From Bacillota bacterium (GTDB lineage Bacteria; Bacillota_I; Bacilli_A; RF39; UBA660), in contig SVAU01000016.1 of the NCBI GenBank assembly GCA_015059245.1, positions 1 through 27,778 on the forward strand: a stretch of DNA of 27,778 nt, in the 5' to 3' direction. Below are positions 1 to 7,909 of this stretch, one piece after another (position 1 is the first letter of the stretch; every line of letters starts with the position of its first letter). The notes beneath the pieces are model-generated. The model worked only from the letters and a program-made list of their open reading frames with translations, made no database searches and had not been told where the DNA came from. The translations under genes were made by a program, and so were the position numbers.

Positions 1-226
1 GAGTGGACGCACCAATGGTGTATCTGTTGTAACGCCAGTTGCATCGCAGAGTAGCTATGTGCGGACGGGATAAACGCTGAAAGCATCTAAGCGTGAAGCC
101 TCCTCCAAGATGAGTTTTCCCATATTTATTAGTAAGTGCCGTTGAAGACTACAACGTTGATAGGCTAGAGGTGGAAGCATGGCGACATGTTGAGCTGACT
201 AGTACTAATAGCACGAGGATTTAATC
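1..226 (+). rRNA. 23S ribosomal RNA, 3' end (partial)
   Basis: This is the last part of a large-subunit rRNA gene; its 5' portion lies outside the window. The conserved 3' tract with GACATGT, GAGCTGACTAGTACTAATAG and CGAGGATTTAATC matches domain VI and the terminal helix of bacterial 23S rRNA. The 3' end is placed at about 226 by analogy with the usual CTTAACC-type terminus and may be off by several bases. A 63-nt spacer separates it from the 5S gene, as in a standard 16S-23S-5S operon. Confidence 0.95.
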
Positions 227-289
227 CTAATTATTATTATTTTTGATATTTACAACGCATTATCTTGTTTTTAAAGGACAAAATCCTTA

Positions 290-393
290 TTGGTGACGAT
301 AGCTGAGTGGGCACACCTCTTCCCATCCCGAACAGAGAAGTTAAGCACTCATACGCCGACGATAGTCTCAAAGCGAAAATAGGTAGTTGCCAA
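290..393 (+). rRNA. 5S ribosomal RNA
   Basis: The core CCCATCCCGAACAGAGAAGTTAAGC is the universally conserved loop of 5S rRNA (described here by its key blocks CCCATCCCGAAC and GAAGTTAAGC). The ends TTGGTGAC and GTTGCCAA pair as the terminal helix I. At about 104 nt it is shorter than the 115-120 nt usual for Bacillota. The shortening appears to lie in the helix IV region, as in Mollicutes 5S RNAs. The 3' end runs straight into an 11-T tract (394-404). Confidence 0.93.
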
Positions 394-419
394 TTTTTTT
401 TTTTGCTCTTTTTTTTCGC

Positions 420-451
420 GGAGGTACCGGCCCAGAGGCAAACGGATCTCC
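420..451 (+). other. GC-rich structured hairpin between 5S rRNA and the rRNA terminator
   Basis: This is an isolated GC-rich block (about 65 % GC over 417-459) in very AT-rich DNA. It folds into a 12-bp stem: GGAGGT (420-425) with ATCTCC (446-451), CCG (427-429) with CGG (443-445), and GCC (430-432) with GGC (437-439). The loop is CAGA, with a single-A bulge on the 5' side and an AAA bulge on the 3' side. No T tract follows on the plus strand, so it is not an ordinary terminator. It does not match a tRNA. Function is unknown; it could be a processed RNA, an rRNA-operon 3' structure or a dispersed repeat. Confidence 0.6.
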
Positions 452-478
452 CGATTTGGAATAAATTATACAAAACAG

Positions 479-505
479 CATACTATATAGTATGTTATTT
501 TTTTT
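479..505 (+). terminator. Intrinsic terminator of the rRNA operon
   Basis: The perfect palindrome CATACTATATAGTATG (479-494) is followed by TTA and eight T residues. It lies downstream of 5S and of the GC-rich hairpin, so that hairpin is probably transcribed with the rRNA operon, unless transcription already ends at the T tract behind 5S. Confidence 0.7.
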
Positions 506-516
506 ATAAAAAAAGA

Positions 517-545
517 TTGAAATACGAACGAATGTATGATATTAT
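517..545 (+). promoter_or_regulatory. SigA-type promoter of the cold-shock gene
   Basis: TTGAAA (517-522), a 17-nt spacer and TATTAT (540-545) fit a standard vegetative promoter. It is one of only two clear -35/-10 promoters here. The 5' leader would be about 19 nt, far shorter than the long thermosensing leader of enterobacterial cspA. Confidence 0.7.
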
Positions 546-570
546 ATAAACATAAGAAAGGGTAAAAGGA

Positions 571-771
571 ATGAAAGGTAGAGTAAAATGGTGGAGTGAA
601 GAACAAGGATATGGATTCATCGAATACAATGATAATCAAAATGTTTTTGCACATGTAGAGAGTGTAGATAAAAACAACTATAAAATCATTGAAGATCAAG
701 AAATCGAATTCATTTTAGAAGAAAAAGCAGATGGATTATTCCTAAAACTTCTAAATCCTATAGAAAATTAG
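571..771 (+). CDS. Cold-shock domain protein
   Basis: This 66-residue protein is one cold-shock domain, the usual size for CspA/CspB. Small single-stranded nucleic-acid-binding proteins of this family melt RNA structure and act as RNA chaperones. The N-terminal KGRVKWW stretch, an RNP1-like GYGFIE (about residues 13-18) and an RNP2-like NVFAHV (about 24-29) form the aromatic binding face. The canonical KWFN is KWWS here and the usual VFVHF is VFAHV, so it is a somewhat divergent member. ATG 571 follows AAAGG. It is monocistronic: it has its own promoter and a terminator that overlaps its stop codon. Its first position after the rRNA operon fits a highly expressed gene. Confidence 0.9.
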   Translation: MKGRVKWWSEEQGYGFIEYNDNQNVFAHVESVDKNNYKIIEDQEIEFILEEKADGLFLKLLNPIEN

Positions 772-793
772 CTTATAAAAGCTAATTTTTTTT
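766..793 (+). terminator. Intrinsic terminator of the cold-shock gene, overlapping its stop codon
   Basis: AATTAGCTT (766-774) pairs with AAGCTAATT (779-787), followed by a T run ending at 793. The TAG stop codon (769-771) lies in the 5' arm. Confidence 0.85.
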
Positions 794-862
794 ATTTGAT
801 ACATAACTCCTGTTCATAACTAACATTACAAACATTCATTATATTTATATTAAATTAAGATA

Positions 863-868
863 TATAAT
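863..868 (+). promoter_or_regulatory. Probable -10 element for the coaE operon
   Basis: TATAAT lies 21 nt upstream of the ATG of coaE. No convincing -35 or TGn extension is visible, so only the -10 is called. Confidence 0.4.
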
Positions 869-889
869 AAAGATGTAGAGGTGATAAAT

Positions 890-1468
890 ATGATTATTTC
901 AATTGTCGGATTATCAGGAAGTGGAAAAAGTATAATAGCCCAAACACTAGAAAACTATAGTACTCACATTATCCATATAGATATAGATAAAATAGGTCAT
1001 CTTTCTCACCAAGATCCACAAGTAAAACAACAATTAATAGAAACTTTTGGCAATGAAATCTTAACAAACAAAGAAATTGATAGAAAAAAACTAGGTAGAA
1101 TTGTATTTAGTTCTAAAGAAGCAATGTCAAAATTAGAAGATATAACATGGTCATTCATGGAAAAAGAAATAGATAAAATAATTAAAGAAAACAAAGATAA
1201 AATAATATTACTAGATTGGTTACTACTCCCTAGAACAAAATATTTTTATAAATCTGATTTTAGAATTCTAGTAAAAGCACCATTAGAAGTTCGAATGCAA
1301 AGAGCTATAAAAAGAGATAACATAACTCCCGAAAAATTCTTATTAAGAGAATCATCAGCTCCAGAAATAGATGAAACTAAATTCGAATACATTATAAACA
1401 ACATTAATTTAAATCAAACTCAAGAAAGGATAAAAGATATATATGACAAAAGTATTATACACAGGTAG
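890..1468 (+). CDS. coaE: Dephospho-CoA kinase
   Basis: CoaE phosphorylates the 3'-OH of the dephospho-CoA ribose with ATP, the last step of coenzyme A synthesis in the cytosol. The 192-residue protein has a P-loop GLSGSGKS (7-14), a following HIDIDKIGH segment that fits the substrate-binding Asp region, a DRKKLGRIVF motif typical of CoaE, and a LID-like stretch with RMQRAIKRD. The start is ATG 890 after GAGGTGAT with a 4-nt gap. A GTG at 881 is in frame but is part of that ribosome-binding site. It overlaps coaD by 26 nt, so the last two CoA steps are encoded back to back and probably translationally coupled. Identification is firm from the motifs and from the coaD neighbour. Confidence 0.9.
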   Translation: MIISIVGLSGSGKSIIAQTLENYSTHIIHIDIDKIGHLSHQDPQVKQQLIETFGNEILTNKEIDRKKLGRIVFSSKEAMSKLEDITWSFMEKEIDKIIKENKDKIILLDWLLLPRTKYFYKSDFRILVKAPLEVRMQRAIKRDNITPEKFLLRESSAPEIDETKFEYIINNINLNQTQERIKDIYDKSIIHR

Positions 1469-1976
1469 TTTCGATCCAATAACAAAAGGACATGAAAATA
1501 TAATAAAACAAGCAAGTGAATTATTTGATGAAGTAATAGTAGCAATCTTGAAAAATCCTAAAAAACCAAATGGATTCTTCACTGTAGAAGAAAGACTAGA
1601 AATTCTAAAAAAAATATATGCTACATGTGAAAATATTAAAGTAATAATAGGAAGTGGGGCAGCAGTAGATGTTGCTACACTACATAAATGCAAAGCAATA
1701 GTACGAGGACTCCGCGGTTTAACTGACTTTGATTATGAAATCGGAATGGCCGGAATAAATAAAGAAATAAGTAATGGTGAAATAAACACAATCTGCTTAT
1801 TCGCAGACAACAATTATCAAAACATCTCATCAAGTATGGTAAAAGAAGTTTTTACTTTAGGAAAACCAATTTCTAGATATGTAAGTCCAGTAGTTGAAGA
1901 AGCAATGAACGAAAAATATGAAATAATAGAAACAGAACAAGGTCCGATACTATCATTAAGAAGAAAGGAAATATAA
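1443..1976 (+). CDS. coaD: Phosphopantetheine adenylyltransferase
   Basis: CoaD transfers AMP from ATP to 4'-phosphopantetheine, giving dephospho-CoA, the substrate of the CoaE encoded just upstream. Visible motifs are TGSFDPITKGH (7-17) with the nucleotidyltransferase TxGH signature, RGLRG (88-92), TDFDYE, and ISSSMVKE (128-135), the counterpart of the usual ISSTxVRE. At 177 residues it is slightly longer than the roughly 160 of most CoaDs, the excess being a C-terminal tail. The start ATG 1443 lies inside the coaE coding region behind AAAGGATAAAAG. One base separates its stop from the next gene. In many Bacillota coaD neighbours rsmD and coaE sits elsewhere, so this arrangement is less common. 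Confidence 0.93.
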   Translation: MTKVLYTGSFDPITKGHENIIKQASELFDEVIVAILKNPKKPNGFFTVEERLEILKKIYATCENIKVIIGSGAAVDVATLHKCKAIVRGLRGLTDFDYEIGMAGINKEISNGEINTICLFADNNYQNISSSMVKEVFTLGKPISRYVSPVVEEAMNEKYEIIETEQGPILSLRRKEI

Positions 1977-1977
1977 A

Positions 1978-2733
1978 ATGATACTTAAAGTATTAGGAAC
2001 AGTATCACCACATTGCCATAACGAAAAAAATTGTCCAGGATACTTTGTAACAACTGAGCATTCAAAAATACTACTAGACTGTGGAAATGGTATAACAAGA
2101 AACTTAAATTATCCTAACGATATCCAAGACTTAGTAATTATAATAAGTCATTTACATAGAGACCATTATAGCGACTTATTCTCACTAGCTTATGACTCAT
2201 ATGTATATCATAATTTAGGTTTACTACAAAATAGAATTAAAGTATATATTCCTATTCAAACATCAAATGATACCATAAATGATTACAATTTATTAACTAA
2301 CTTAGGAGAAGAAAACTATTTAGAAATAATAACTTATCAACAAGAAGATATAATAACTACTAAAGACACAACCATATCTTTTTCGCCAAATCCCCATAGT
2401 ATCCCGTCTTATTCAGTGAAAATAAAAGAAAAAAATAATACACTTGTATATAGTGGTGATACAGGATATATCGGTAATACTATTGAAAAATTCGCTCAAG
2501 GTGCCAATTTATTAATATGTGAATCAACCTTCTTACAGGGGCAAACAAGAAAAAAAGATTATCATTTATATGCTCATGAAGCCGCTCAAATAGCTAGACA
2601 ATCTGAAGTCGATAAATTACTGCTTACACACTTCTGGCCAGACATTAAAAAAGAACTATACCTACAAGAAGCACTACCTATATTTGAAAATACTCAAGTA
2701 GCAGAAGAAAATTTAATATTAAAACTCCACTAA
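1978..2733 (+). CDS. MBL-fold metallohydrolase (YhfI/RNase Z-like)
   Basis: This 251-residue metallo-beta-lactamase-fold protein carries the binuclear zinc motifs in order: HLHRDH (58-63), His140 in a PHS turn, Asp161 in SGDTG, and His218 in LLTHFWP. The layout resembles the Bacillus YhfI/ElaC-like hydrolases rather than true beta-lactamases. Substrate is unknown; family members include tRNA 3'-processing enzymes and phosphodiesterases. The gene starts one base after the coaD stop and is probably the third cistron of the CoA operon. No terminator is visible after it; a new promoter lies 17 nt past its stop. Fold confidence is high, function is open. Confidence 0.85.
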   Translation: MILKVLGTVSPHCHNEKNCPGYFVTTEHSKILLDCGNGITRNLNYPNDIQDLVIIISHLHRDHYSDLFSLAYDSYVYHNLGLLQNRIKVYIPIQTSNDTINDYNLLTNLGEENYLEIITYQQEDIITTKDTTISFSPNPHSIPSYSVKIKEKNNTLVYSGDTGYIGNTIEKFAQGANLLICESTFLQGQTRKKDYHLYAHEAAQIARQSEVDKLLLTHFWPDIKKELYLQEALPIFENTQVAEENLILKLH

Positions 2734-2746
2734 TTTACCTAAAATA

Positions 2747-2755
2747 TGCTATAAT
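2747..2755 (+). promoter_or_regulatory. Extended -10 promoter of the lipid kinase gene
   Basis: TG (2747-2748), C, then a perfect TATAAT (2750-2755), 16 nt before the ATG at 2772. No -35 match is seen at the proper distance. The predicted transcript would start at about 2762, directly at the GGTGAT ribosome-binding site. Confidence 0.7.
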
Positions 2756-2771
2756 ATTAAAAGGTGATAGT

Positions 2772-3641
2772 ATGAAGTATATATTTATATTAAATAGTTT
2801 TACATTAAAAACTGAAGTAGAAAAGATAAAAAGAAGAATCGAAGAATACTGTACTAGAGAAAATATGGAATTCATTATTGAGATAAATAGTGAAGAAGTA
2901 AGTACAGAATCTATTGTTGCAAAATATAGAGATCAAAAAAACATCCTACTAGCAGTAGGTGGAGATGGTATGGTTAACAGAGTACTAAACGGAATAGCTG
3001 GTACTGATAACATATTAGGAATCATTCCTCTAGGTAGTGGTAATGACTTCTATAAGAGTGTAGAAAAAGATTTAAAAGAATACTACAATACTTGTGACTT
3101 AATAAAAATAAATGATAGACACTTCATAAATGTTGCATGCTTTGGTATAGATGCAGATGTTGCTAATAAAAAAGGAGAAGTTACATCAAAGTTAATACCA
3201 AAGAGTCAAAGATATAATGCATCACTTCTAAAAACATTTTCTCAATATAAATGTAGAAACTTAGAAATAGAAATTAATGGAGAAACACTAAGTGGAGAGT
3301 ATACAACTGTTGCAGTATGTAATGGTGTATATTATGGTAATGGATATAAAATATCTCCAAATAGTAATCCAACCAATGGACTTCTAGATGTATACGTTGT
3401 TGATAAAGTGAACAAACTAAGAATGGTTAACTTAATTCTAAAAATGAAAGAAGGTAACCATTTAAATGAAAAAGAAGTACATCATTATCAAACAAATAAA
3501 ATGATTATTAAATCACCAACAAGTTTTGTAGCAAACATTGATGGTGAAGAACTATTCGATAGAAGATTTGAAATAGAAGTATTAAAAAACGGTATAATGC
3601 TTTATTATGATAAAAGTCTAATTGATTCTATAACAAAATAA
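2772..3641 (+). CDS. Diacylglycerol kinase-family lipid kinase
   Basis: This 289-residue protein belongs to the DagK/YegS/BmrU family. Members phosphorylate lipid alcohols such as diacylglycerol with ATP at the cytoplasmic membrane face, in Gram-positives recycling diacylglycerol from lipoteichoic acid synthesis. The nucleotide-binding GGDGMVN (63-69) and GSGNDFYKS (88-96) are intact, and the second domain carries a CNGVYYGNGYKISP block and a NIDGE segment near the C terminus. The N-terminal NPxSG loop usual for the family is not present; the sequence there is LNSFTLKT. It has its own promoter and an adjacent terminator. The exact lipid substrate cannot be told. Confidence 0.87.
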   Translation: MKYIFILNSFTLKTEVEKIKRRIEEYCTRENMEFIIEINSEEVSTESIVAKYRDQKNILLAVGGDGMVNRVLNGIAGTDNILGIIPLGSGNDFYKSVEKDLKEYYNTCDLIKINDRHFINVACFGIDADVANKKGEVTSKLIPKSQRYNASLLKTFSQYKCRNLEIEINGETLSGEYTTVAVCNGVYYGNGYKISPNSNPTNGLLDVYVVDKVNKLRMVNLILKMKEGNHLNEKEVHHYQTNKMIIKSPTSFVANIDGEELFDRRFEIEVLKNGIMLYYDKSLIDSITK

Positions 3642-3642
3642 A

Positions 3643-3670
3643 AACTTGCTTATTAGCAAGTTCTTTTTTT
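3643..3670. terminator. Bidirectional intrinsic terminator between lipid kinase and tRNA-Arg
   Basis: AACTTGCT (3643-3650), loop TATT, and AGCAAGTT (3655-3662) are followed by C and a T run on the plus strand. On the minus strand the same stem is followed by a shorter TTTTATTTT tail, so it can also end the tRNA transcript. It begins one base after the kinase stop codon. Confidence 0.8.
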
Positions 3671-3672
3671 TA

Positions 3673-3749
3673 TGGCGTCCCCGGGCAGAGTCGAACTGCC
3701 GACCTATCGCTTAGGAGGCGATTGCTCTATCCTGCTGAGCTACGAGGAC
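3673..3749 (-). tRNA. tRNA-Arg, anticodon CCT (CCU)
   Basis: The 77-nt minus-strand sequence folds as a full cloverleaf. The acceptor GTCCTCG pairs with CGGGGAC, the D arm has GCTC/GAGC, the anticodon stem is ATCGC/GCGAT with loop CTCCTAA, and the T arm contains GTTCGACTC. The discriminator is G and CCA is encoded. Anticodon CCU reads AGG, a rare Arg codon in this AT-rich coding style. It stands alone between two plus-strand genes, with its own promoter. Confidence 0.95.
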
Positions 3750-3757
3750 ATAAATAA

Positions 3758-3766
3758 ATTATACCA
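3758..3766 (-). promoter_or_regulatory. Extended -10 promoter of tRNA-Arg
   Basis: On the minus strand TGG is followed by TATAAT, with transcription predicted to start at about 3751, two bases before the mature tRNA 5' end. Confidence 0.65.
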
Positions 3767-3813
3767 CATTTACATTTTTTTTAATAAACTTTAATATCTG
3801 ACGCCTCAAAATA

Positions 3814-3822
3814 TGGTATACT
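3814..3822 (+). promoter_or_regulatory. Extended -10 promoter of the ABC transporter operon
   Basis: TGG plus TATACT (3817-3822) lies 23 nt before the ATPase start codon; no good -35. Confidence 0.65.
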
Positions 3823-3845
3823 AAATAATCGTAAAGGTGATAAAA

Positions 3846-4547
<702 letters not shown>

Positions 4548-4548
4548 T

Positions 4549-7545
4549 ATGAAAAATAGAATATTAACAAATAGTACACGTACCATAAAAAAATCATTTC
4601 CAAGATTTTTATCACTAATAATAATGAGCTTACTAGGAGTAATGGTCTTTGTAGGACTACTAGCAACCTCACCAGATATGTTAAATACAATAGATAATTA
4701 CTATGATGAAAAAAATGTCTATGACATAAAAATACTATCATCAATGGGACTTATCGAAGATGACATAACAGCATTAAAAAATATAGAAAACATTAAAGAA
4801 GTAGAAGGAATCTATTCCACAGATATACTACTTTCATCAGATAATAGTGAATATGTAGTAAGTATTTCTTCAATACCAAAACAAATAAATATAATAGAAC
4901 TAGTAGAAGGAAAACTACCGACAAAAGAAAATGAAATAGTAGTAGAAGAAAACTTCATAACTAAAACAAAATATAAAATAGGTGACACTATTACTATAGA
5001 TTCAGATAATATAAAATCAAAAGAATTTAAAATAGTAGGAACCATAATAAGTCCTTTATACTTTAATCAAACAAACTTAAGTCAGACAAGAGGAACATCA
5101 TCACTAGGTACAGGAGTAGTAAATTACTATTCATATATTTTAGATACTAACTTTGATGTTGATTACTACACCAATGTATACGTAACAATAAATAACGCTA
5201 AAGAAAAAATAACATCCAAAGATGATTATTTAAAACTTATTGATAATATTACAACAAAAATAGATAATATAAAAGAAACTCAAGAAGAAAATCGTTATCA
5301 AAAAATATATGATGAAGCATCAAATGAAATAGATGAAAAAGAACAAGAAGCTAACGAAGAATTAAAAGACGCAAAAAAAGAACTAGATTCAGCTAAGAAA
5401 AAATTAGATAGTAGTAAAAAAACACTAGATTCAACAAAGAAACAACTATCGACATTTAAATCAGAACTGGATAAAGCATATAAAAAATTAACTAGTGGAA
5501 AAAAAGAATACGAAAAAGCTCTTAAAGCAAATGGTCTTAAAGAAAAAGAAATATCATCTAACATAAAAGTACTAAAAGAAAATATTTATTCACTAGAACA
5601 ACTTATACCAACACTAGATCCATCATCACAAGAATATATTACATATAAAATTCAACTAACTATCTTAAAAGAACAACTAACAGGGCTACAAACATTACAA
5701 TCAACAAAGAACCAACTAGATAAAGGTTTCAAAGAATACGAAAAGAACAAAAAATTATATGATGATTCTTATTCAAAATATTCTAAAGGATTAAAACAAT
5801 ATAACAAAGGCCTAACAGAATATAATAAAGGTTATAACGAATATAAAGATGCTAAAAAAGAGGCAGAAGACAAAATAAAAGAAGCTCGAGAAGAACTAAA
5901 TACAATTGAAAAACCAATATGGTATATATTTGATCGTAGTGATGACCAAACATATTCAACATACATTGGGCAAACAAAGAGTATAAAAAGCCTAGCAACA
6001 GTATTTCCGTTAGTATTCTATGCTGTAGCAATACTAGTTAGTTTAATATCAATGAATAGAATGGTAGAAGACGATAGAGGAGAAATAGGTACCCTAAAAT
6101 CATTAGGTTTCACTAATAAAGAAATCATAACTAAATACTTATTATTCTCACTTATCGCAACACTTATTGGTGGAATAATAGGAATAGCACTTGGTTTAAC
6201 AGTAATACCATATTTAATATTTGTTATATACAAAATACTATTTGTATTACCAAACTTCCATATTGGTTTAAATCCACTAATGTCTATAGGTGGAATAGTA
6301 ATAGCAATTATATGTATATGTGGTGCAACCCTAATAACAGCATATAAAGTATTAAAAGGTAAACCAGCAGAACTAATGAGACCAAAAGCACCAGTAGCAG
6401 GTAAGAAAATTCTACTAGAAAAAATATCATTCATTTGGCATAAACTTAATTTCTCTAACAAGATAACTATTAGAAATATATTTAGATACAAAAAAAGAGT
6501 ACTAGTTACAATAGTAGGTATCTGTGGATGTACAGCATTAATGCTATGTGGGTTCGGTATAAAAGATTCAATAGTCGATATTACAAACATGCAATTTATA
6601 GATACATTTAAATATGATGAAACAGTATATACAAATGATCTTGATATAAACGAAGTAGATCAAATATTCAATAACGATAAAATAAAAGAATATATCTTAG
6701 CAGAACAAATAACAGCAACAATAGATAAATCAAAAGTAACAATGATAGCTATAGATTCATCAGACTTTAACAAGATATTTAATGTAAAAGACTTAGAAAC
6801 AAATAAACAAAAAAATCTAACAAAAGATTCAATAATGATTACAGACAAACTAGCAGAACTACAAGGATTAACTATTGGAGATACAATAACTATTCTAGAT
6901 GGTGATGCTAAAGAATATAAATTAAAAATAACAGATATTGTAAAAAACTATATTGAACACTATATCTATATTGATAAATCACAATTAGAAGAATTCAATC
7001 CAAATACAGTCTTCCTAAATACAAATAACATTACAGAAAAAGAACAAGATGAATTATCAAAGGAACTACTAAAAAATGACTGTATAATAAACGTTATTCA
7101 TACTGAAACATTAATGGATAGCACTTCAGATATGGTTAAATCACTAGACTTAATAATCGCAGTATTAGTAGTACTAGCAGCTGCTTTATCATTTGTAGTA
7201 CTATATAATTTATCCAATATAAATATTACAGAAAGAAAAAGAGAAATAGCTACATTAAAAGTATTAGGTTTCTATAACAAAGAAGTAGATAACTACATAA
7301 CAAGAGAAAACATGATTCTAACATTACTAGGTATAATTCCAGGATTTGTACTAGGTTACTTCTTAACATTTATAACAATAGGTACTGTAGAAATGGAAAA
7401 TACTAGATTCATTAGAGATATAACTCTTCAAAGTTATCTATATTCAGCAATTATATCAATAGTATTCACATTAATAGTTAACTTTGTAACACACTTCAGT
7501 CTAAAGAAAATAGATATGATAGAGAGTTTAAAAAGTGTAGAATAA
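4549..7545 (+). CDS. Large FtsX/MacB-type ABC permease with extracytoplasmic coiled coil
   Basis: This 998-residue permease is the partner of the ATPase ahead of it. A first membrane helix (about 18-40) is followed by an extracytoplasmic MacB-like domain (about 45-235). A Lys/Glu-rich coiled coil occupies about 240-455, with a break near 345-365. An FtsX-type core follows with helices near 482-503, 528-555 and 578-600. A second half has a helix at about 650-672, a second outer domain and three more helices (about 865-985). Both halves carry a similar coupling motif after the first core helix (DDRGEIGTLKSLGF and ERKREIATLKVLGF), so the FtsX core is duplicated. ATG 4549 is preferred to an upstream TTG at 4537, which lies inside the ATPase gene. 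The Shine-Dalgarno is weak, suggesting coupling. The cargo is unknown. Confidence 0.85.
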   Translation: MKNRILTNSTRTIKKSFPRFLSLIIMSLLGVMVFVGLLATSPDMLNTIDNYYDEKNVYDIKILSSMGLIEDDITALKNIENIKEVEGIYSTDILLSSDNSEYVVSISSIPKQINIIELVEGKLPTKENEIVVEENFITKTKYKIGDTITIDSDNIKSKEFKIVGTIISPLYFNQTNLSQTRGTSSLGTGVVNYYSYILDTNFDVDYYTNVYVTINNAKEKITSKDDYLKLIDNITTKIDNIKETQEENRYQKIYDEASNEIDEKEQEANEELKDAKKELDSAKKKLDSSKKTLDSTKKQLSTFKSELDKAYKKLTSGKKEYEKALKANGLKEKEISSNIKVLKENIYSLEQLIPTLDPSSQEYITYKIQLTILKEQLTGLQTLQSTKNQLDKGFKEYEKNKKLYDDSYSKYSKGLKQYNKGLTEYNKGYNEYKDAKKEAEDKIKEAREELNTIEKPIWYIFDRSDDQTYSTYIGQTKSIKSLATVFPLVFYAVAILVSLISMNRMVEDDRGEIGTLKSLGFTNKEIITKYLLFSLIATLIGGIIGIALGLTVIPYLIFVIYKILFVLPNFHIGLNPLMSIGGIVIAIICICGATLITAYKVLKGKPAELMRPKAPVAGKKILLEKISFIWHKLNFSNKITIRNIFRYKKRVLVTIVGICGCTALMLCGFGIKDSIVDITNMQFIDTFKYDETVYTNDLDINEVDQIFNNDKIKEYILAEQITATIDKSKVTMIAIDSSDFNKIFNVKDLETNKQKNLTKDSIMITDKLAELQGLTIGDTITILDGDAKEYKLKITDIVKNYIEHYIYIDKSQLEEFNPNTVFLNTNNITEKEQDELSKELLKNDCIINVIHTETLMDSTSDMVKSLDLIIAVLVVLAAALSFVVLYNLSNINITERKREIATLKVLGFYNKEVDNYITRENMILTLLGIIPGFVLGYFLTFITIGTVEMENTRFIRDITLQSYLYSAIISIVFTLIVNFVTHFSLKKIDMIESLKSVE

Positions 7546-7549
7546 TGTG

Positions 7550-7555
7550 TATAAT
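7550..7555 (+). promoter_or_regulatory. Probable -10 element for the 93-residue hypothetical gene
   Basis: TATAAT immediately after the permease stop codon, preceded by TGTG (a -16-like element, though not in exact TGn register), 20 nt before the next ATG. Confidence 0.45.
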
Positions 7556-7575
7556 ATAATCAAAGGAGAATAATC

Positions 7576-7857
7576 ATGACAAACCAAAACTTAAATTATT
7601 TAGATGATCGTTATGGTCATATGAATGCAAACAACTTATTACAATTAAAAAACGAATTAGAATCTTTAGATTTAAAGGATATATATAAAGAAGTAGAACT
7701 ACATAACTATCCAATACAAGAGTATAAAAAACTATCTAAAGAAGCACTAATATCAGAAATAATTATTTGGAATGCCGACAATGATATTCCGGTAGAAGCA
7801 GAAGAATTAGAAGCTGTTCTAAATAACAATATAGATTTTTTAAATGAGGACATATAA
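7576..7857 (+). CDS. Hypothetical 93-residue acidic protein
   Basis: I do not recognise this protein. It is short, acidic and predicted mostly helical, without membrane segments, a signal peptide or cysteines. A stretch LSKEALISEIIIW near residues 53-65 resembles the helix-extended-helix pattern of small SAP/Rho-N-like modules, but this is weak. The start has a good ribosome-binding site (AAAGGAG, 6-7 nt from ATG). The gene lies 30 nt behind the permease with its own likely -10, and ends in a terminator whose loop is exactly its TAA stop codon. Codon use matches the neighbours, so it is probably real. Confidence 0.7.
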   Translation: MTNQNLNYLDDRYGHMNANNLLQLKNELESLDLKDIYKEVELHNYPIQEYKKLSKEALISEIIIWNADNDIPVEAEELEAVLNNNIDFLNEDI

Positions 7858-7872
7858 TATGTTCTCTTTTTT
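7846..7872 (+). terminator. Intrinsic terminator with the stop codon as loop
   Basis: GAGGACATA (7846-7854) pairs with TATGTTCTC (7858-7866, one G-T pair). The three-base loop TAA (7855-7857) is the stop codon of the upstream gene. A T run follows to 7872. Confidence 0.85.
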
Positions 7873-7882
7873 ATTCAAATAA

Positions 7883-7891
7883 TGTTATACT
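7883..7891 (+). promoter_or_regulatory. Extended -10 promoter of the CDF transporter gene
   Basis: TGT plus TATACT (7886-7891), 18 nt before the ATG, starting only 11 nt after the previous terminator's T run. Confidence 0.65.
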
Positions 7892-7909
7892 AAAAATAGG
7901 TGATAATAA

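Noticed and set aside
417..459. GC-rich block read as a tRNA or tRNA remnant
   Set aside because: No T-arm GTTCGA-like element, no anticodon arm and too short; it folds as a single long hairpin.
237..549. Open frames on both strands across the 5S rRNA and its flank
   Set aside because: They run through the 5S gene and poly-T tracts, lack ribosome-binding sites and have low-complexity translations.
881..889. GTG start for coaE (and the equal case of GTG 3837 for the ABC ATPase)
   Set aside because: These GTGs are the GGTG of the ribosome-binding site that serves the ATG 9 nt downstream.
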